A DNA stretch of 64,000 nt from Ichthyophis bannanicus (lineage: Eukaryota; Chordata; Amphibia; Gymnophiona; Ichthyophiidae), in NCBI GenBank assembly GCA_033557465.1, contig CM066031.1, positions 1,068,054,444-1,068,118,443 of the forward strand, read 5' to 3'. The notes beneath the pieces are model-generated. The model had not been told where the DNA came from. It did no database searches and worked only from the letters and a program-made list of their open reading frames with translations. Below are positions 10,255 to 20,567 of this stretch, one piece after another (positions within the stretch are counted from its first letter, which is position 1; each line of letters starts with the position of its first letter). Position numbers and translations under genes: made by a program.

Positions 10255-10475
10255 TAATTAAGAAGAGATGAACTGAAATTGAAGGAGGAGAGCTTGATAG
10301 CTGCAGTCCAGGACAGCAAATTATGGATGAGATGGTTCCCAGCAAGCATTGGAAAAACTGGCAGATTCTGTAAGAAAGAGGTGGAAACAGTCACTCACCT
10401 AATAACTGACTGTGAAGTTCTGAAGGCAGAACATTTCTATACCAAAACGCACAATAAAGTAGCAAGTTTGTAGCA
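10255..10475 (+). pseudogene. LINE C-terminal zinc-knuckle-like fragment
   Basis: A 64-codon frame at 10279-10473 shows C-K-x-E-VETVTHLITDCEVL followed by Y-x-K-x-HN-x-VAS. This Cys/His pattern occurs at the C-terminus of several non-LTR retrotransposon ORF2 proteins. The first Cys of the usual pair is not evident. No other part of the element is recognisable nearby. Confidence 0.35.
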
Positions 10476-10479
10476 GGGT

Positions 10480-10662
10480 ATAACCCTAAAGGCATAGAGG
10501 GGGGTGACCTGCATGGAACAGTGGGTACTTTTCTAAGCAGAGGCATGGGGGGGGGAGGGGTGACCTGCATAGAGCGGCAGTTCCAGTTACTCTATCCACG
10601 TTACTGGGCAGACTGACCATACTGGTCTTTATCTGCTGTCATATACTATGTTACTATGTGTG
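10480..10662 (+). mobile_element. CR1-type LINE 3' end with terminal octamers
   Basis: The sequence ggggtgacctgcat..gagcggca..gggcagactgaccata..gtctttatctgctgtcat matches, in reverse, the 3' end of the minus-strand CR1 at about 26785-26940. It closes with a pair of near-octamers (atactatg, ttactatg), the short terminal repeat typical of CR1 3' ends. Confidence 0.65.
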
Positions 10663-11679
10663 CACTGTGCACTATGGAGGTCATTCTGTCCTGCGAATAG
10701 TGGAGATGGATGTTCTGTTGGGACGTCCATCTCTGCTATTTGCCACCCCTGCTGGCCCTGGCAAAAGCCTCCCTGTACGAACAGCAGGTTTGTACGGGGA
10801 GGCCTAGATAAGGGCAGGGCACGGGCAGGGCATGGGCAGGCCATGACCCTAAACATACAGGGCCGATTCAAAGGTTGGTTCTGTACATCGTGGGCCTCAG
10901 ATCTAGATGGGGGACTTTTTCCACCTCTGAGGTGGAATAAGTCCCCCTGGACATGGCGTTTCACCGGCGGCCGGCAGAGACAGGAAAGGTAGGGGTGCAG
11001 GAAGTTCTCTACAGCCGGACTGTGGCCATGGGAGGCCGGATATAGGGTCTGGCTGTGGGGAAAGGAAGATTTCAATGGTGGCCGGTATTCGTGGCACCTG
11101 AATGGAGCCTCAGGGCCATAATGACAGGATGCCATGGCTCTGTGGCTCCATTCAGGAGCCTGATTGAGCTAGTCGGGTTGTGGCTGGGTGTGCGGCCGGT
11201 CATAATCAAGGCCCAGCCTGCACATCTAGCTGCTAGACCCGATTCTGATCCTGCGGGAGTCACGGGATCAGAATCGGGTCTAGCTTTGCATGGCCCAATT
11301 CTGCCTGGATGTACAGGGGCTGGACGGCCTGAATGGAATATGTCTCTATATGTGGCTATATAGCTAAGTGCCATAATTAAGTGACTTATACTATTGGAAA
11401 TATTGCTACATCAAAGTAAGATGTATTATGTAGAAATATTGACAATCAGTATTGTAGTCACTTTAACCTAGTAGTATTGTACTAAGAGTTCAACCACTTA
11501 TATAAAAATCATTATCTCACAAATTCCCATTTGTACTGTTAGCTAGTAGTTAGGTTTAAGATGAATGACATCCGTTTCTGTGCACGGGCAGCTGCACAAG
11601 GGAGCCACACATGATGGAGGACAGCTATGCAAAATAGAATCTGTATAAGTTTGGCTATACTAAGGATGACATCTTATCA
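10663..11679. other. Unclassified GC-rich then AT-rich sequence
   Basis: Several frames of about 100 codons are open on both strands at 10630-11375 but overlap as mirror images and show no motif, which is expected in stop-poor GC-rich DNA. A clear 19-bp inverted repeat sits at 11233-11283. The region 11350-11680 is AT-rich with nothing recognisable. A decayed DNA transposon is possible. Confidence 0.3.
11233..11283. repeat. 19-bp perfect inverted repeat (hairpin)
   Basis: Arms 11233-11251 (ctagacccgattctgatcc) and 11265-11283 are exact reverse complements separated by 13 bases. It could be the inner fold of a decayed transposon. Confidence 0.8.
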
Positions 11680-12056
11680 GAATATAGAAAGACTAGGGGA
11701 CATGCAATGAAGCTACAGGGTAAACTATTTAAGACTAATAAAAGAAAATATTTTTTCACTCAAGGTGTAATCAAACTCTGGAATTTGTTACCGGAGGATG
11801 TAGTAAAGGCTGTTAGTGTAGCTGGGTTTAAAAAAGGTTTGGACAAGTTCCTGGAGGAAAGGTCCATAAACCATTATTAAGAAGGGACCCAGGATATCAA
11901 TGCTTGAACCAATACAAGCATTGTGGAGCCTGTGTCCCTTGGGGAAACTGCTAGGTACATATGACCTAGATTGGCCACTGTTGGAAACAGAATACTGGGC
12001 TTGATGGACCTTGGTCTGACCCAGTATGGCATATCTTATGTTCTTATGTACATATG
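11680..12056 (+). mobile_element. CR1-type LINE 3' end
   Basis: It starts within the end of ORF2 (agactaggggacatgcaatg), passes through the conserved 3' block (gctgttagtgtagctgggtt..gacaagttcctggagg) and ends with cagtatggcata followed by tandem octamers tcttatgt/tcttatgt at about 12036-12051, the CR1 terminal repeat. Confidence 0.75.
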
Positions 12057-12107
12057 GCACAAACACTGAGACAAAATCACTGAAACCATTGTCTTAAGGG
12101 TGGATAT

Positions 12108-12455
12108 CAATGTTCCCTCTAATTTTCCGTAGGCTGTGTGCGCATAAAATATCAGCTGTGCAGCTTTTGAAGGAAGGTTAAATTTTTGTGCGCCACATAA
12201 CGACACTCGGAGTTATATACTTTAAAATTTGACTACACGGCAGAATACAGTATGTACACCACATTGATTGCACTAGAAAATATTGTAGAACTTGTGAAAA
12301 CCGTAAATGCACAACAACTTTCAAATTTTAAGACGTCTGTGTTGTTTTCTATCAGAATCAGAACCGTAATTTTTGTGCGCTCTGTTGTAAAGTATGTGTG
12401 CTCGCTCGGCGAGGTGTGTGCGCGCGCACACGCGCACAGCTTAGAGGGAACAGTG
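12108..12455. mobile_element. hAT-type MITE with 8-bp target duplication
   Basis: The element begins caatgttccctctaa and ends ttagagggaacagtg, 15-bp terminal inverted repeats with one mismatch. It is flanked by identical 8-bp copies of gtggatat at 12100-12107 and 12456-12463. An 8-bp duplication and this end pattern indicate the hAT superfamily. It is 348 bp long with no transposase frame. A GC/CA-alternating stretch (gtgtgcgcgcgcacacgcgc) lies near the right end. Confidence 0.85.
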
Positions 12456-12463
12456 GTGGATAT

Positions 12464-13254
12464 TAACATAAAACAGACACCTTTGGAATTTTCCATGGGG
12501 CCCAGCCCATCCTTGACCATAAACAGACCAGTCAAATTCTCAGAACTGTAGCAGCACTGATCAGCATCAGAGGGCCGTCATGCAAATCCTTGGTATCCAA
12601 AGGATACTTTCTGATTTGCTGATTTGAACCCTTGGATCCAGGCCTGGACCAGTCACCTGGAGACACACCAGCAAACAGACTGACCATAAGGAAGGAATAA
12701 GATGATATAATGACATTTAGAACAAAAGAAGGGATGGACAAGGTTCCTGCCAGGACTCTGATCACAGCTACCTAAGAAAACACTGATTCCCTGAAGAGCA
12801 TTGCTCTCTCTCCTTTCTCTCTGTGTCTTACTCCACATTTTGCTACATGTAAGTGCCTTCCTAGCCTGAACTCAGCTTTCTGCCTCTGTCTCTCTATCTT
12901 GCCCTGCTACAAAGTACAGAGCTCCCAGCAATGGAGGTCTGCAAGCAATATACTTTAAGGTACAGTTTAAATATTTGTCATCTTCCTGAGTGGGATAGAT
13001 AGCTAGTCTGTGTATAATTTGTTTGCCTAACTAGTGGGAATTATGATGACAGAATGCACTTTTCTCAACTCTAATTGAAGAGTTTTGAAGTGCTACTGAA
13101 AGGGACTGCTTCTGCTGGAAAGAAATCTGCACTTGTAATTATTTAATTCTGGGAAATTCTCTAAATCTTGGGAAAAGGATTTTTTTGGGGTTAAAACTGA
13201 TAAATCTGTGTATTTTAGAATACAGTGTATTTGTTAACTCAGTCAGGGCCTAGT
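12464..13254. other. No recognisable feature
   Basis: Moderately AT-rich DNA with no coding frame above about 70 codons that carries a motif. It may include the distal 5' UTR of the CR1 copy whose ORF1 starts near 14175, but no promoter or boundary was found. Confidence 0.3.
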
Positions 13255-13560
13255 ATCAGCAGACAGTTTTAGGTTAAATTTAAAACCCAGCAGAGAGCTT
13301 TTAGTTTAAGCTTTTAGTTTACTTTTAAAACCCACAGAGAGCTTTTAATTTAAATTTAAAACTCAGCAGAGAACTTTTAGTTTATTTTTTAAACTAGAAG
13401 AGAGTTTTTAGTTTAAATTTAAAACCAGCTGGGTCTAGTATCAGCAGACAGCTTTTAATTTAAATTTAAAACCAGCAGAAGGATTTTAATTTAAATTTAA
13501 ATCTGTCAGAGCCTAGTATCAGCAGAAAGCTTTTAATTTAAATCAAATCAGAGCATAACT
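13255..13560. repeat. AT-rich tandem repeat array
   Basis: Seven or so imperfect units of about 30-60 bases share agcttttagtttaaattt and aaaacccagcagaga, some with cctagtatcagcagac spacers. The array lies about 600 bases upstream of a CR1 ORF1 and may be a 5' UTR repeat of that LINE. Confidence 0.65.
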
Positions 13561-14174
13561 TAGCATAGAAGGAAGAATAGGGTAAAATATTCTTTGAAAT
13601 GAAGGAAATAAATTGCTTCTAGATACCTTTACAAAGAGGCCTTCCACTTAGGAGGCAAAAGATCCGGGAATTTGTTTTAAATAGGTGTTAAAGCCAAGTG
13701 AAAGGTCAAAGGGGCAGTTTGAAAGGCTTCCTTTATCAAACCAAGGAAAATTGTTAACAGATTATCTTAGAGGCACAGGTCTGGGACTTGTGTAGCAAAC
13801 CGGTCTTTACTAAGTGTTAGTTCCCTACCACCCCCCTGACTCCTGCCCACCCCAGTCACAATCTTAGATTTATAGACTCTTAAACCTATTAAAAGGGGAA
13901 GTGTGGTCAAAGTCACTTTCAGGTTCAGCCGGTTATCATCACCAGGAATACACTAAGGCCCTGAAGTTAATTAATATTGAGGTGAACAAAGTCCCTTAAA
14001 GATAATTGGTATAGTTGTATCAGTACATGTATCCCTAGCAACTCTAAGTAAACAATTTAAATAGCTAAACAAAACCTTAAAACTAAGATGCAGACAGCAG
14101 TCCAGCTGTGAGATGGAGGCTATCCAGTCTTTTGCATTGAGTATCACATTTATGATTTTCTCCCAGTTGATGAG
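13561..14174 (+). other. Probable 5' UTR of the CR1-type LINE
   Basis: Non-coding sequence immediately upstream of CR1 ORF1. No TATA box or splice signal stands out. Its assignment to the LINE is by position only. Confidence 0.3.
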
Positions 14175-14729
14175 GTGTCTTACGTGTGCACTAGATGCAA
14201 GGAGCTCTTTTCTCTCAGGGAACGAGTCCGATCTCTGGAGGCTAGAGTAGCAGACTTGGAGGACATAAGGAAGACAGAGAGTTATATAGACAAGACCTAT
14301 AGTGACATTGTACTAAAGTCCCACCTCCAATGTGGCAGCCTCTCTGCTGCCATGGAGGAGAGAGGTGACGTGGAAGGAGAGCATCACCTTGGTGTGGCAG
14401 GAAGTGATCCTGTAGCTAGGACCTGTCTGCCAGGTGATGTAAAACCCTCTCGCACTGAGGAGGTTTCTCCAGGGCCATGTGCTCATGAGGGAAGGGTTAG
14501 GACAGTTGTTATAGTTGGCGATTTGATCATTAGGCATGTAGATATTTGGGTGGCTGGTGGATATGAGGACCGCCTGGTAACATGCCTGCTTGGTGCGAAG
14601 GTAGCGGATTTCACGCGCCACCTAGACAAAGTTTTAGATAGTGTTGGGGAAGAGTCTGCTGTCTTGGTACATGCTGGCATCAATGACATAGGAAAGTGTG
14701 GGAGGGAGGTTCTGCAGGCCAAATTTTAG
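14175..14729 (+). CDS. CR1-type LINE ORF1 with SGNH/esterase-like domain
   Basis: An open frame of 184 codons. The N-terminus has a CxxC pair (CTRC, residues 5-8) followed by a heptad-like coiled-coil segment (LRERVRSLEARVADLEDI, about 13-30). The C-terminal half is the esterase-like domain found in CR1 ORF1 proteins: the nucleophile block reads VVIVGDLIIRHVD (the usual GDS is GDL here, so the catalytic Ser is replaced) and the Asn block reads HAGINDIG at about 165-172. The frame ends before the terminal DxxH block, so the protein is truncated. ORF1 proteins bind LINE RNA. Inactive nucleophile and truncation suggest a decayed copy. Confidence 0.7.
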   Translation: MSYVCTRCKELFSLRERVRSLEARVADLEDIRKTESYIDKTYSDIVLKSHLQCGSLSAAMEERGDVEGEHHLGVAGSDPVARTCLPGDVKPSRTEEVSPGPCAHEGRVRTVVIVGDLIIRHVDIWVAGGYEDRLVTCLLGAKVADFTRHLDKVLDSVGEESAVLVHAGINDIGKCGREVLQAKF

Positions 14730-14989
14730 TCTTTTAGGTAGGAAGTTGAAATCCAGAACTTAAAGGGTAGCATTCTCCGAAATGCTCCCCTTTCCATGCG
14801 CAGGACCCAAAAGGCAGGCAGAGCTCCGGAGTCTCAATGCGTGGATGAGACGATGGTGCAAAGAAGAGGGTTTTTTATTTGTTAGGTACTTGGCAACATT
14901 CTGGGGAAGGGAGGGGCTCTTCTGAAGGAATGGGCTTCACCTTAATCAGGATGGAACCAGGGTGCTGCCATTAACCTTTAAAAAGGAGA

Positions 14990-16033
14990 TAGAGCAGTTT
15001 TTAAACTAGATAGTAGGGGAAAGCCGACAGTCACCCAGAAGCACATGGTTCGGAAGGATATATCCTTGAAGGATACTAGCAAAACAGGGAAGTTAGGGCA
15101 TCCCAACAAAGAGGTTCCAACAAAGATAAAAGTAACCCAGATGTCCATCAGTACAGAGCCGAAAGATTCCAAATTACACCTATTAAATGATAACCAGATT
15201 GATAGGAATAAAATACAACCTCTAAAATGCCTGTATACAAATGCTAGAAATCTAAAAACTAAAATAGAAGAGCTAGAATATATAGCACTAAATGAAAGGT
15301 TAGATATGATTGGCATCTCAGAGTCTTGATGGAAGGAGTACAACCAATGGGACACTGAAATACCTGGGTACAAACTATATCACAATGATAGAGTAGATCC
15401 AATTGGTGGAGGGGTTGCGCTCTCTGTTAGAGAGGGCATTGAGTCACATAGGATTAATTTGCAGGAAACAAAATACCCTGTAGAATCTTTATGGATAGAA
15501 GTTCCATGTAAATAGCAGAAGGCGACGGCAGTGGAGGTGAACTACCAACTGCCTGGCCAGAATGAACAGATGGATGATAAAATGCTAAAAGAAATCAGGG
15601 AAGCTAACAAAAATTACAACATAGTAATAATGGGTGATTTCAATTACCCTGGTATCGACTGGGTCAATGTCACAGCAGGACATACTAGAAAGATAAAGTT
15701 TCTCGATGAAATAAATGACTGCTTCTTGGAGCAGTTGGTTCATGAAGTAACAACAGGGAAAGCTATTTTAGACCTAGTCCTTAGTGGAACACAGGATCTG
15801 GTGCAAGAGATAAGGATTTTGGGATCACTTGGCAATAGTGATCATAACACGATCGCATTTGATTTAATAAATGGAAGAAAGACTACAAGGAATTCCACAG
15901 TACTACCTTTTAACTTTCAAAAGGGAGACTATGATAAAATGAGGACAATAGTTAAGAAAAAAACTAAAAGAAGCAGCTGCAAACGTTAAAGATTTGCATC
16001 AAGCATGGGCATTGTTTAAAAGTACTATCTTGG
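14990..16033 (+). pseudogene. CR1-type LINE ORF2, endonuclease domain (broken frames)
   Basis: Three frames together give an AP-type endonuclease. The segment at 15045-15329 ends with LKCLYTNARNL..KIEELEYIALNERLDMIGISES then a stop where a Trp would be expected. The segment at 15345-15515 continues with GYKLYHNDR and GGGVALSVREGI. The segment at 15531-15989 carries the catalytic block IVIMGDFNYPGIDW, then LDLVLSG and GNSDHNTIAF (SDH active-site motif). The endonuclease would nick genomic DNA for target-primed reverse transcription. Stops at 15328 and 15514 and the interruption at 16034 make it inactive. Confidence 0.75.
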
Positions 16034-16049
16034 GAGAGCTGCTCTGAGG

Positions 16050-16390
16050 ATGAGAGGAGGTGTGCCCGACCATTGGCGCTGGACTGCTTAACTCACGTTG
16101 GTGTGCTGAGGAGAGAGCCTTCCCAGGAGTCTCTGGACTGACACAGAGGGGGAAGCCTTGGTGTGGAAGGACCCCCTTCGGGACTGTTAAGAAACTTGTC
16201 GCACAGCATTTTTCCCCGGATCTGCTGTAAAGGGTGAGAGGAGGTGTGCTCGACTGCCCGAACATCGGCGCTGGACTGCCTAACTCATGTTGGTGTGCTG
16301 AGGAGGGAGCCTTCTTGGGAGTCTCTGGACTGGCATGGAGGGGGCAGCCTTGGTGTGGAAGGACCCCCTCCGGAGCTGTTAAAACTACTC
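16050..16390 (+). repeat. Two tandem 5' monomers of the L1-like element
   Basis: The unit starts at gatgagaggaggtgtgcccg (about 16050) and again at ggtgagaggaggtgtgctcg (about 16230). Both copies contain ggcgctggactgc, ttggtgtgctgagga, agtctctggactg and cttggtgtggaaggaccccc. Tandem 5' monomers act as promoters in several L1 lineages; promoter function here is inference. Confidence 0.75.
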
Positions 16391-16646
16391 TTCTGTGTTT
16401 CGTGACAGCAGAATGCGACCACATGGTGCAATCTGAAGGGGCGTATCCAAGGCGACTGATAGACCCCTTTAGCGCCCTTTCAGTGACAAAGTGGCGACAC
16501 TGCAACTTGTTGGTTTGCTTCTTGCCTCTCTTGCTAGTTTGATCCATGACTTTGATGTATAAGTTGCTAATGGGTAAGCGCAAGAAAAAGGATGGAGCTG
16601 TGGTGTGTGGTTCCATCGGTGGTGCTGCTGCAAAGTAGCTGGTCCA

Positions 16647-17592
16647 ATGGACCGCCACCTAGTTCCTATCCCATTGCAGTCTCCACCTGATGGGGCCTTG
16701 CTCAGTTCAGATGGCAGGACCCCTCCACCTTGTTTGGCCCCTATGATGTCGTCTATCTTTACTGATTTGGCATCCCCAGGTAAGCAGTTTTTAGATTCTG
16801 TTGTGATTTCTTTTCCTACACTTGTGTCACAAGGTGAGTCTAAGCCTGGTAGTGAGTTTCAGACCCTTCCCTCAGATATTTGGGGTGCTATTAGGGCACT
16901 GGACCCATTGGGTTTTACTGTTTCTTCACACTTCCGGTTGTTTGCAAGCTTTGGATAAAAATATTTCTTTAACCAATCAGGCAGTGTCCCGAGTGGAGTC
17001 TCAGCTTCCTCCAATACAGAAGTCTTATGTTGCACATATATCTGACTCTTTAATGTTACATGCCAAATTGGAGTTGCTGGAGAATGCCACTTGGGCTCAC
17101 AATTTAAAGTTTTTGAATTTTCCTCAGACACATTTGCTTTCCCCAAATATATTACTGAGGAAATATTTCTTGGAAGTCTTGTGTTTTCCTGAGGTTGTTG
17201 ATTATTCTATTGCATAGTATTTACCTACTCGACAAAGGGTGGTAAATCCCTCTGAGGGAGGCCTTGATGTTTTGTCACCTTCAATCACTCAGAATCGAAC
17301 TGCTTTCCTGGAAGATACCACTGATGATATTTCTCACCTTTCCATGCTATTAGTAACCTTCTTCTCTGAATCTACTAAGGTAAAAGTTCTTAAAGCTTTC
17401 TTTCAAAAGAAGGATGTCCAATTTTGTGGACAGTGTATAAATATGTTTCCTGATGTTTCTTGCAGTACGCAATTTAGGAGGAAGCAATTTCTTAAATTAA
17501 AACCCAGAGTTTTGGCTTTGGTTGTTACTTTTTTTTTGTTTCCCCTGTCGGAGTGTAGTCACCTTGCATGGGAATACTTTTTTCTTTATTGA
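16647..17592 (+). pseudogene. L1-type ORF1 (RNA-binding protein), two frame breaks
   Basis: The frame starts at 16647 (MDRHLVPIPLQSPPDGALL) and changes frame near 16955. The second part, to 17217, has a heptad-like coiled coil (LDKNISLTNQAVSRVESQL) followed by LHAKLELLENATWAHNLKFLNFP, the entry to the L1 ORF1 RRM domain, and LRKYFLEVL. The last part (17239-17592) continues with LSPSITQNRTAFLE and a C-terminal LKLKPR segment. Stops at about 17216 and the shift near 16955 inactivate it. No ORF2 follows. Confidence 0.65.
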
Positions 17593-17787
17593 TGTTTCCC
17601 ATCTTGAAAAATATATATTTGACAGAGGGGAGTGAACTAGGGTGGTTAAGTGGATCCCTTGATGTGGACTATTATTCCTATTTCCTATTCTAGGATATTA
17701 TTCTTATGTTTCTTTTTTTAATTTTTCTTTGCTGGTTTCAGTAATTAATGTTAAAAATGCTTTATATATAAAAAAATACTATCTTGG

Positions 17788-18103
17788 AAGCCCAGACCAG
17801 ATATATTCAACGCTTTAAGAAAACATAGAAACATAGATACATGATGACAGAAAAAGACCACATGGCCTATCTAGTCTGTCATTCCATATCAACCACTACA
17901 ACTGTCCCCTTTTTTCCTTTAGAGATGCTCTGTGGAAGTGGAAGGAAGGCCAAAAAATTGCCAGCATGGTTTAAAGGTGAAGTCAGAGAGGCTGTTTTTG
18001 CCAAAAACCATCCTTCAGGAAATGGAAAAAGTAGCCTAATGATGAACACCAGAAAGAACATAGGCATTGGCAAATTAGATGCAAATGACAAACACCGGAA
18101 AGA
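17788..18103 (+). pseudogene. CR1-type LINE ORF2 linker, interrupted
   Basis: Continuation of the CR1 copy: 17788-17823 and 17936-18103 align with the intact stretch at 63172-63335 (gaagcccagaccag, attgccagcatggtttaaaggtga, tcaggaaatgg). A short CR1 3' end is inserted at about 17824-17935. Near 18045-18100 a roughly 45-bp segment is imperfectly duplicated just before the Ngaro-like insertion. Confidence 0.7.
17824..17935 (-). mobile_element. Short CR1-type 3' end insertion
   Basis: It begins catagaaacatagatacatg and contains gacagaaaaagaccacatgg, the reverse complement of a CR1 3' terminus (compare 26785). About 110 bp are retained. The host LINE reads through on both sides. Confidence 0.6.
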
Positions 18104-18324
18104 AATCCCGCCGTCGCCGCAGGGCCGGGTCCCGAGGCCGGCTTTGTAACCGGGTCCCCGGGGCCCGACTACCCTGCACGTGGGGACGGGTTTCCTTGGT
18201 GGGGGGGGGGGCTGACAGGGGGAGCAAGAGCGGGCCGCGTCGCAGGCATCGCGCAGCCGGATTGGCTGGGATTGCGGGGGAGGCAGGGCGGCAGGCTGCG
18301 AGAGGGGTGCAGGTCCTCGTACTC
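18104..18324 (+). repeat. Ngaro split repeat A1
   Basis: Begins aatcccgccgtcgccgc and ends gtcctcgtactc; nearly identical to A2 over 220 bp (differences include the length of a G run near 18203 and one G/A change). Confidence 0.9.
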
Positions 18325-19473
18325 GTACCCCTGGGGGGGTTTCCCGGCCTACATCAGGGTTCGTGGGGAGCACGTGGGGCTCTCGCCAGCAAGTTAGGTG
18401 CACGGTTCCCTCTTTCTTCCTGCTGGTGCCTGCGGGCCGTTGGTGGTGACGTGCGGTTGGCGTCGGGTGTGCGTGCTCCGTGGGCCGGCTGCACGTGCGG
18501 CGGCCTGCTTTTTTGGGCTGCTGGGGTGCGTTCTCGAGCTGTGGGTTTGGGGCCGTCCTCCTTCCTCCGGGTGTGTGGGTCGGCAGTAATTTTGGCACGG
18601 CGTTACTTGCTGGGACCGGGGTTTTACTTAGCACAACGGGGATTGCAGGGGAATTTTGCCGGGTGTCCTGCTGAGGGCCTGAACGGTACCCACTAGTCCG
18701 TGGGCGGCCTGGCTGGGGGTTGGTTGGGGGATTGTGCCTGGGGTATTGAGGCTGGGGGGCTGCTTCTTTGCCTGGACAGCATGGGCAGGGGCGCTACTCT
18801 GCGCAGGACTGGTGGCCGCGCTGGTGGTAAACAGAAAGGGGCACGGGCAGCTCAGGGTCACGGCTCGGTGTCCAATGGGGGGAGGGCTTCCGGTGTGGGG
18901 GCTCGGTTAGGGGGGGAGCTGGGTGTGGCGTGCGGAGAGCGTGGCAGGGGGAGGGTAAAGCGGGGGAGGGGCCAGGGGGCTTTGCGGGAGGGTGCGCAGG
19001 CCAGGGTGCCCGGGGGGGCGGTGGGGGACTCCGGGGTGGGAGGCCCAGGGCAGTTGTCTCCCGGGGCGGGGGGCGGAGCGGGGCTTGACGCCGGAGGGGG
19101 CATGGGTGCCGTGGGTGAGGCGGCGGGGGGTGCACCTGGGGCAGTGGTGCAGGTTGTGGGCACGGCCAGACCGGGGGTTCCCTCTGGGTCTCCCAGTGGG
19201 ACTTCTCCGGGGCAGTTGATGCATCCGGGGGGCTTCGGGTCATGGGGCCCGTGGGCATTTGGTATGGGGCCTTGGAGGGGTCCTTGGGGTGACTGGTTTG
19301 CTGCGGGGCATGGGGGGTCCGGCGGCTCCGGGGCTTGTGGCCCAGCGGCATGGGACGCGGGTGGTCTTGGCTCCTCCTCTTGGGGCTGGGGTGGTGGGCC
19401 GGCCCCTACACTGGGCGCGTCTGGGCATGTTGCTGCTGGTTTTTCTTCTCCTCTTCCCCTGCAGATACACCCA
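18325..19473 (+). other. GC-rich 5' leader of the Ngaro-like element
   Basis: Frames are open on both strands over long distances because stop codons are rare in this very GC-rich DNA. None has a recognisable domain. A pyrimidine tract followed by ctgcag lies immediately upstream of the putative gag start (19445-19464) and would serve as a 3' splice site; that is inference. Confidence 0.4.
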
Positions 19474-20567
19474 ATGTCGCAGGCTCGGGCGACTATGGAG
19501 AGCACGGTGCCGGGTTCGGGACAGGCCGGCGCCGCGGAGGTGCGGACCGACGTGGCGGCAGCGCCCCGGCCTGGGGATGCTCCTGTGGCTTCCTTCTCTG
19601 CAGCTGGTGAGTATGACAGGGGGGATGGGGTGGCGCCGGCCCTTGAGGCGGAGGGTGGCGTGGCTAAGAAGGCGAGATCGAAGCGCAAGCGGGGGCGTCG
19701 TCGTCGTCGCGCTTCCTCGTCCTCCTCGTCGTCGCGCTTCCTCGTCCTCCTCGTCGTCGCGCTTCCTCGTCCTCCTCGTCGTCGCGCTTCCTCGTCCTCC
19801 TCGTCGTCGTCGTCCTCGTCGGTTTCTTCAAGCGATTCAGGGGCGGCGGGGGGCGGGAAGGGCGACGGGGGGGGGGACCCGCGGTGGTGCGCTGTTCTGA
19901 ACTCTGGGAGGGCGTGCCGCGGAAGCTGCGTCATCGGATTAAGCGGCGCAAGTACATCGATATTTTCCGTTTATTGGATGGCAGAAAGCGTTCTGGTGAA
20001 AGCCGTAAGAAGCGCAAGGAGGACGAGAAGTCTGTCAGGGTGCGGCGGGCGTCTCGTAACACCTTGAACTGGACTCGCGCCTTTCTGCATTTGGCTAGTG
20101 TCTGGGGTCACTATTTCCCGGATCAAGCTGGGGCCCTGTTGGCGTATGCGGATGCAATTTTAGCGGCGTCCCAGGCTCACGAGGGGTGGGCTTGGTTAAA
20201 TTACGATGAGGAGTTTCGGGACATGATGGAGGAGAACGGGCAGTTATCGTGGGGGACGAAGGACATCAACCTTTGGTTGATGCAGATGTCCGCTTGCCCG
20301 CGGGGCGGGGGTGTCGGGGGGGGAGTGGCAGGTTGGGGTCGTCTCCTTCGGCGGGGGGGGCGCGGTCCTTTCGCGCCTCTGCTCCCGCGCAGGCTCTGCA
20401 AAAAGGGGGTGCCGGGGGGGGGGGACGTCTGTTGGCGTTTCAACAAGGCGTCGTGCCCGTTCCCTGACTGTAAATTTCGGCACGTCTGCTCCTTGTGCGG
20501 GAGCGGGCACTCGGCCCTTAAGTGCAGTCGCAAAAGCGTGGCGGGTGCCCCCGCCGGGGGTAAGTGA
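19474..20567 (+). pseudogene. Ngaro-like gag with CCCH and CCHC zinc-binding motifs (frame-shifted)
   Basis: The likely start is at 19474 (MSQARATMES), in the frame open to 20067. Around the Ser/Arg-rich minisatellite and the G run at about 19867 the coding similarity passes to another frame, 19884-20567, which gives a basic segment, a helical region (RNTLNWTRAFLHLASVWG..), a Gly-rich linker and, at the C-terminus, two zinc-binding motifs: CWRFNKASCPFPDCKFRH (CCCH type) and CSLCGSGHSALKC (knuckle type). Such paired motifs are typical of Ngaro gag-like proteins, which package element RNA. The shift probably reflects slippage in the repeats. The stop codon lies inside a GGTAAGTGA sequence that resembles a 5' splice site. 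Confidence 0.6.
19697..19822 (+). repeat. 25-bp coding minisatellite (Ser/Arg-rich)
   Basis: About four copies of tcgtcgtcgcgcttcctcgtcctcc in tandem. The unit is 25 bp, so each copy shifts the frame by one, giving runs of Ser, then Leu/Val/Arg-rich, then Arg-rich residues in each frame. Confidence 0.85.

Larger units (their letters stand above)
16034..17776 (+). mobile_element. ORF1-only L1-like element (HAL1-like), nested in CR1
   Basis: The insert is bounded by an 11-bp target duplication tactatcttgg at 16023-16033 and 17777-17787, with CR1 ORF2 continuing on both sides. It starts with two tandem monomers of about 180 bases, contains an L1-type ORF1 in the middle, and ends in an AT-rich tail (atatataaaaaaa). 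There is no endonuclease or RT anywhere in its 1743 bases, although both its 5' monomers and its 3' tail are present. That is the plan of half-L1 (HAL1-type) non-autonomous elements. Confidence 0.7.

Noticed and set aside
10629..11375. Overlapping frames of 100-168 codons on both strands
   Set aside because: No motif on either strand, mutually overlapping, and in stop-poor GC-rich DNA.
17879..18634. 251-codon minus-strand frame
   Set aside because: It crosses the CR1/Ngaro boundary and the A1 repeat, so it cannot be a single gene; it is a by-product of GC content.
18858..19934. Long minus-strand Pro-rich frame of 358 codons
   Set aside because: Opposite strand of the GC-rich Ngaro leader and gag. 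Stop codons are rare in such DNA and the product is low-complexity with no domain.
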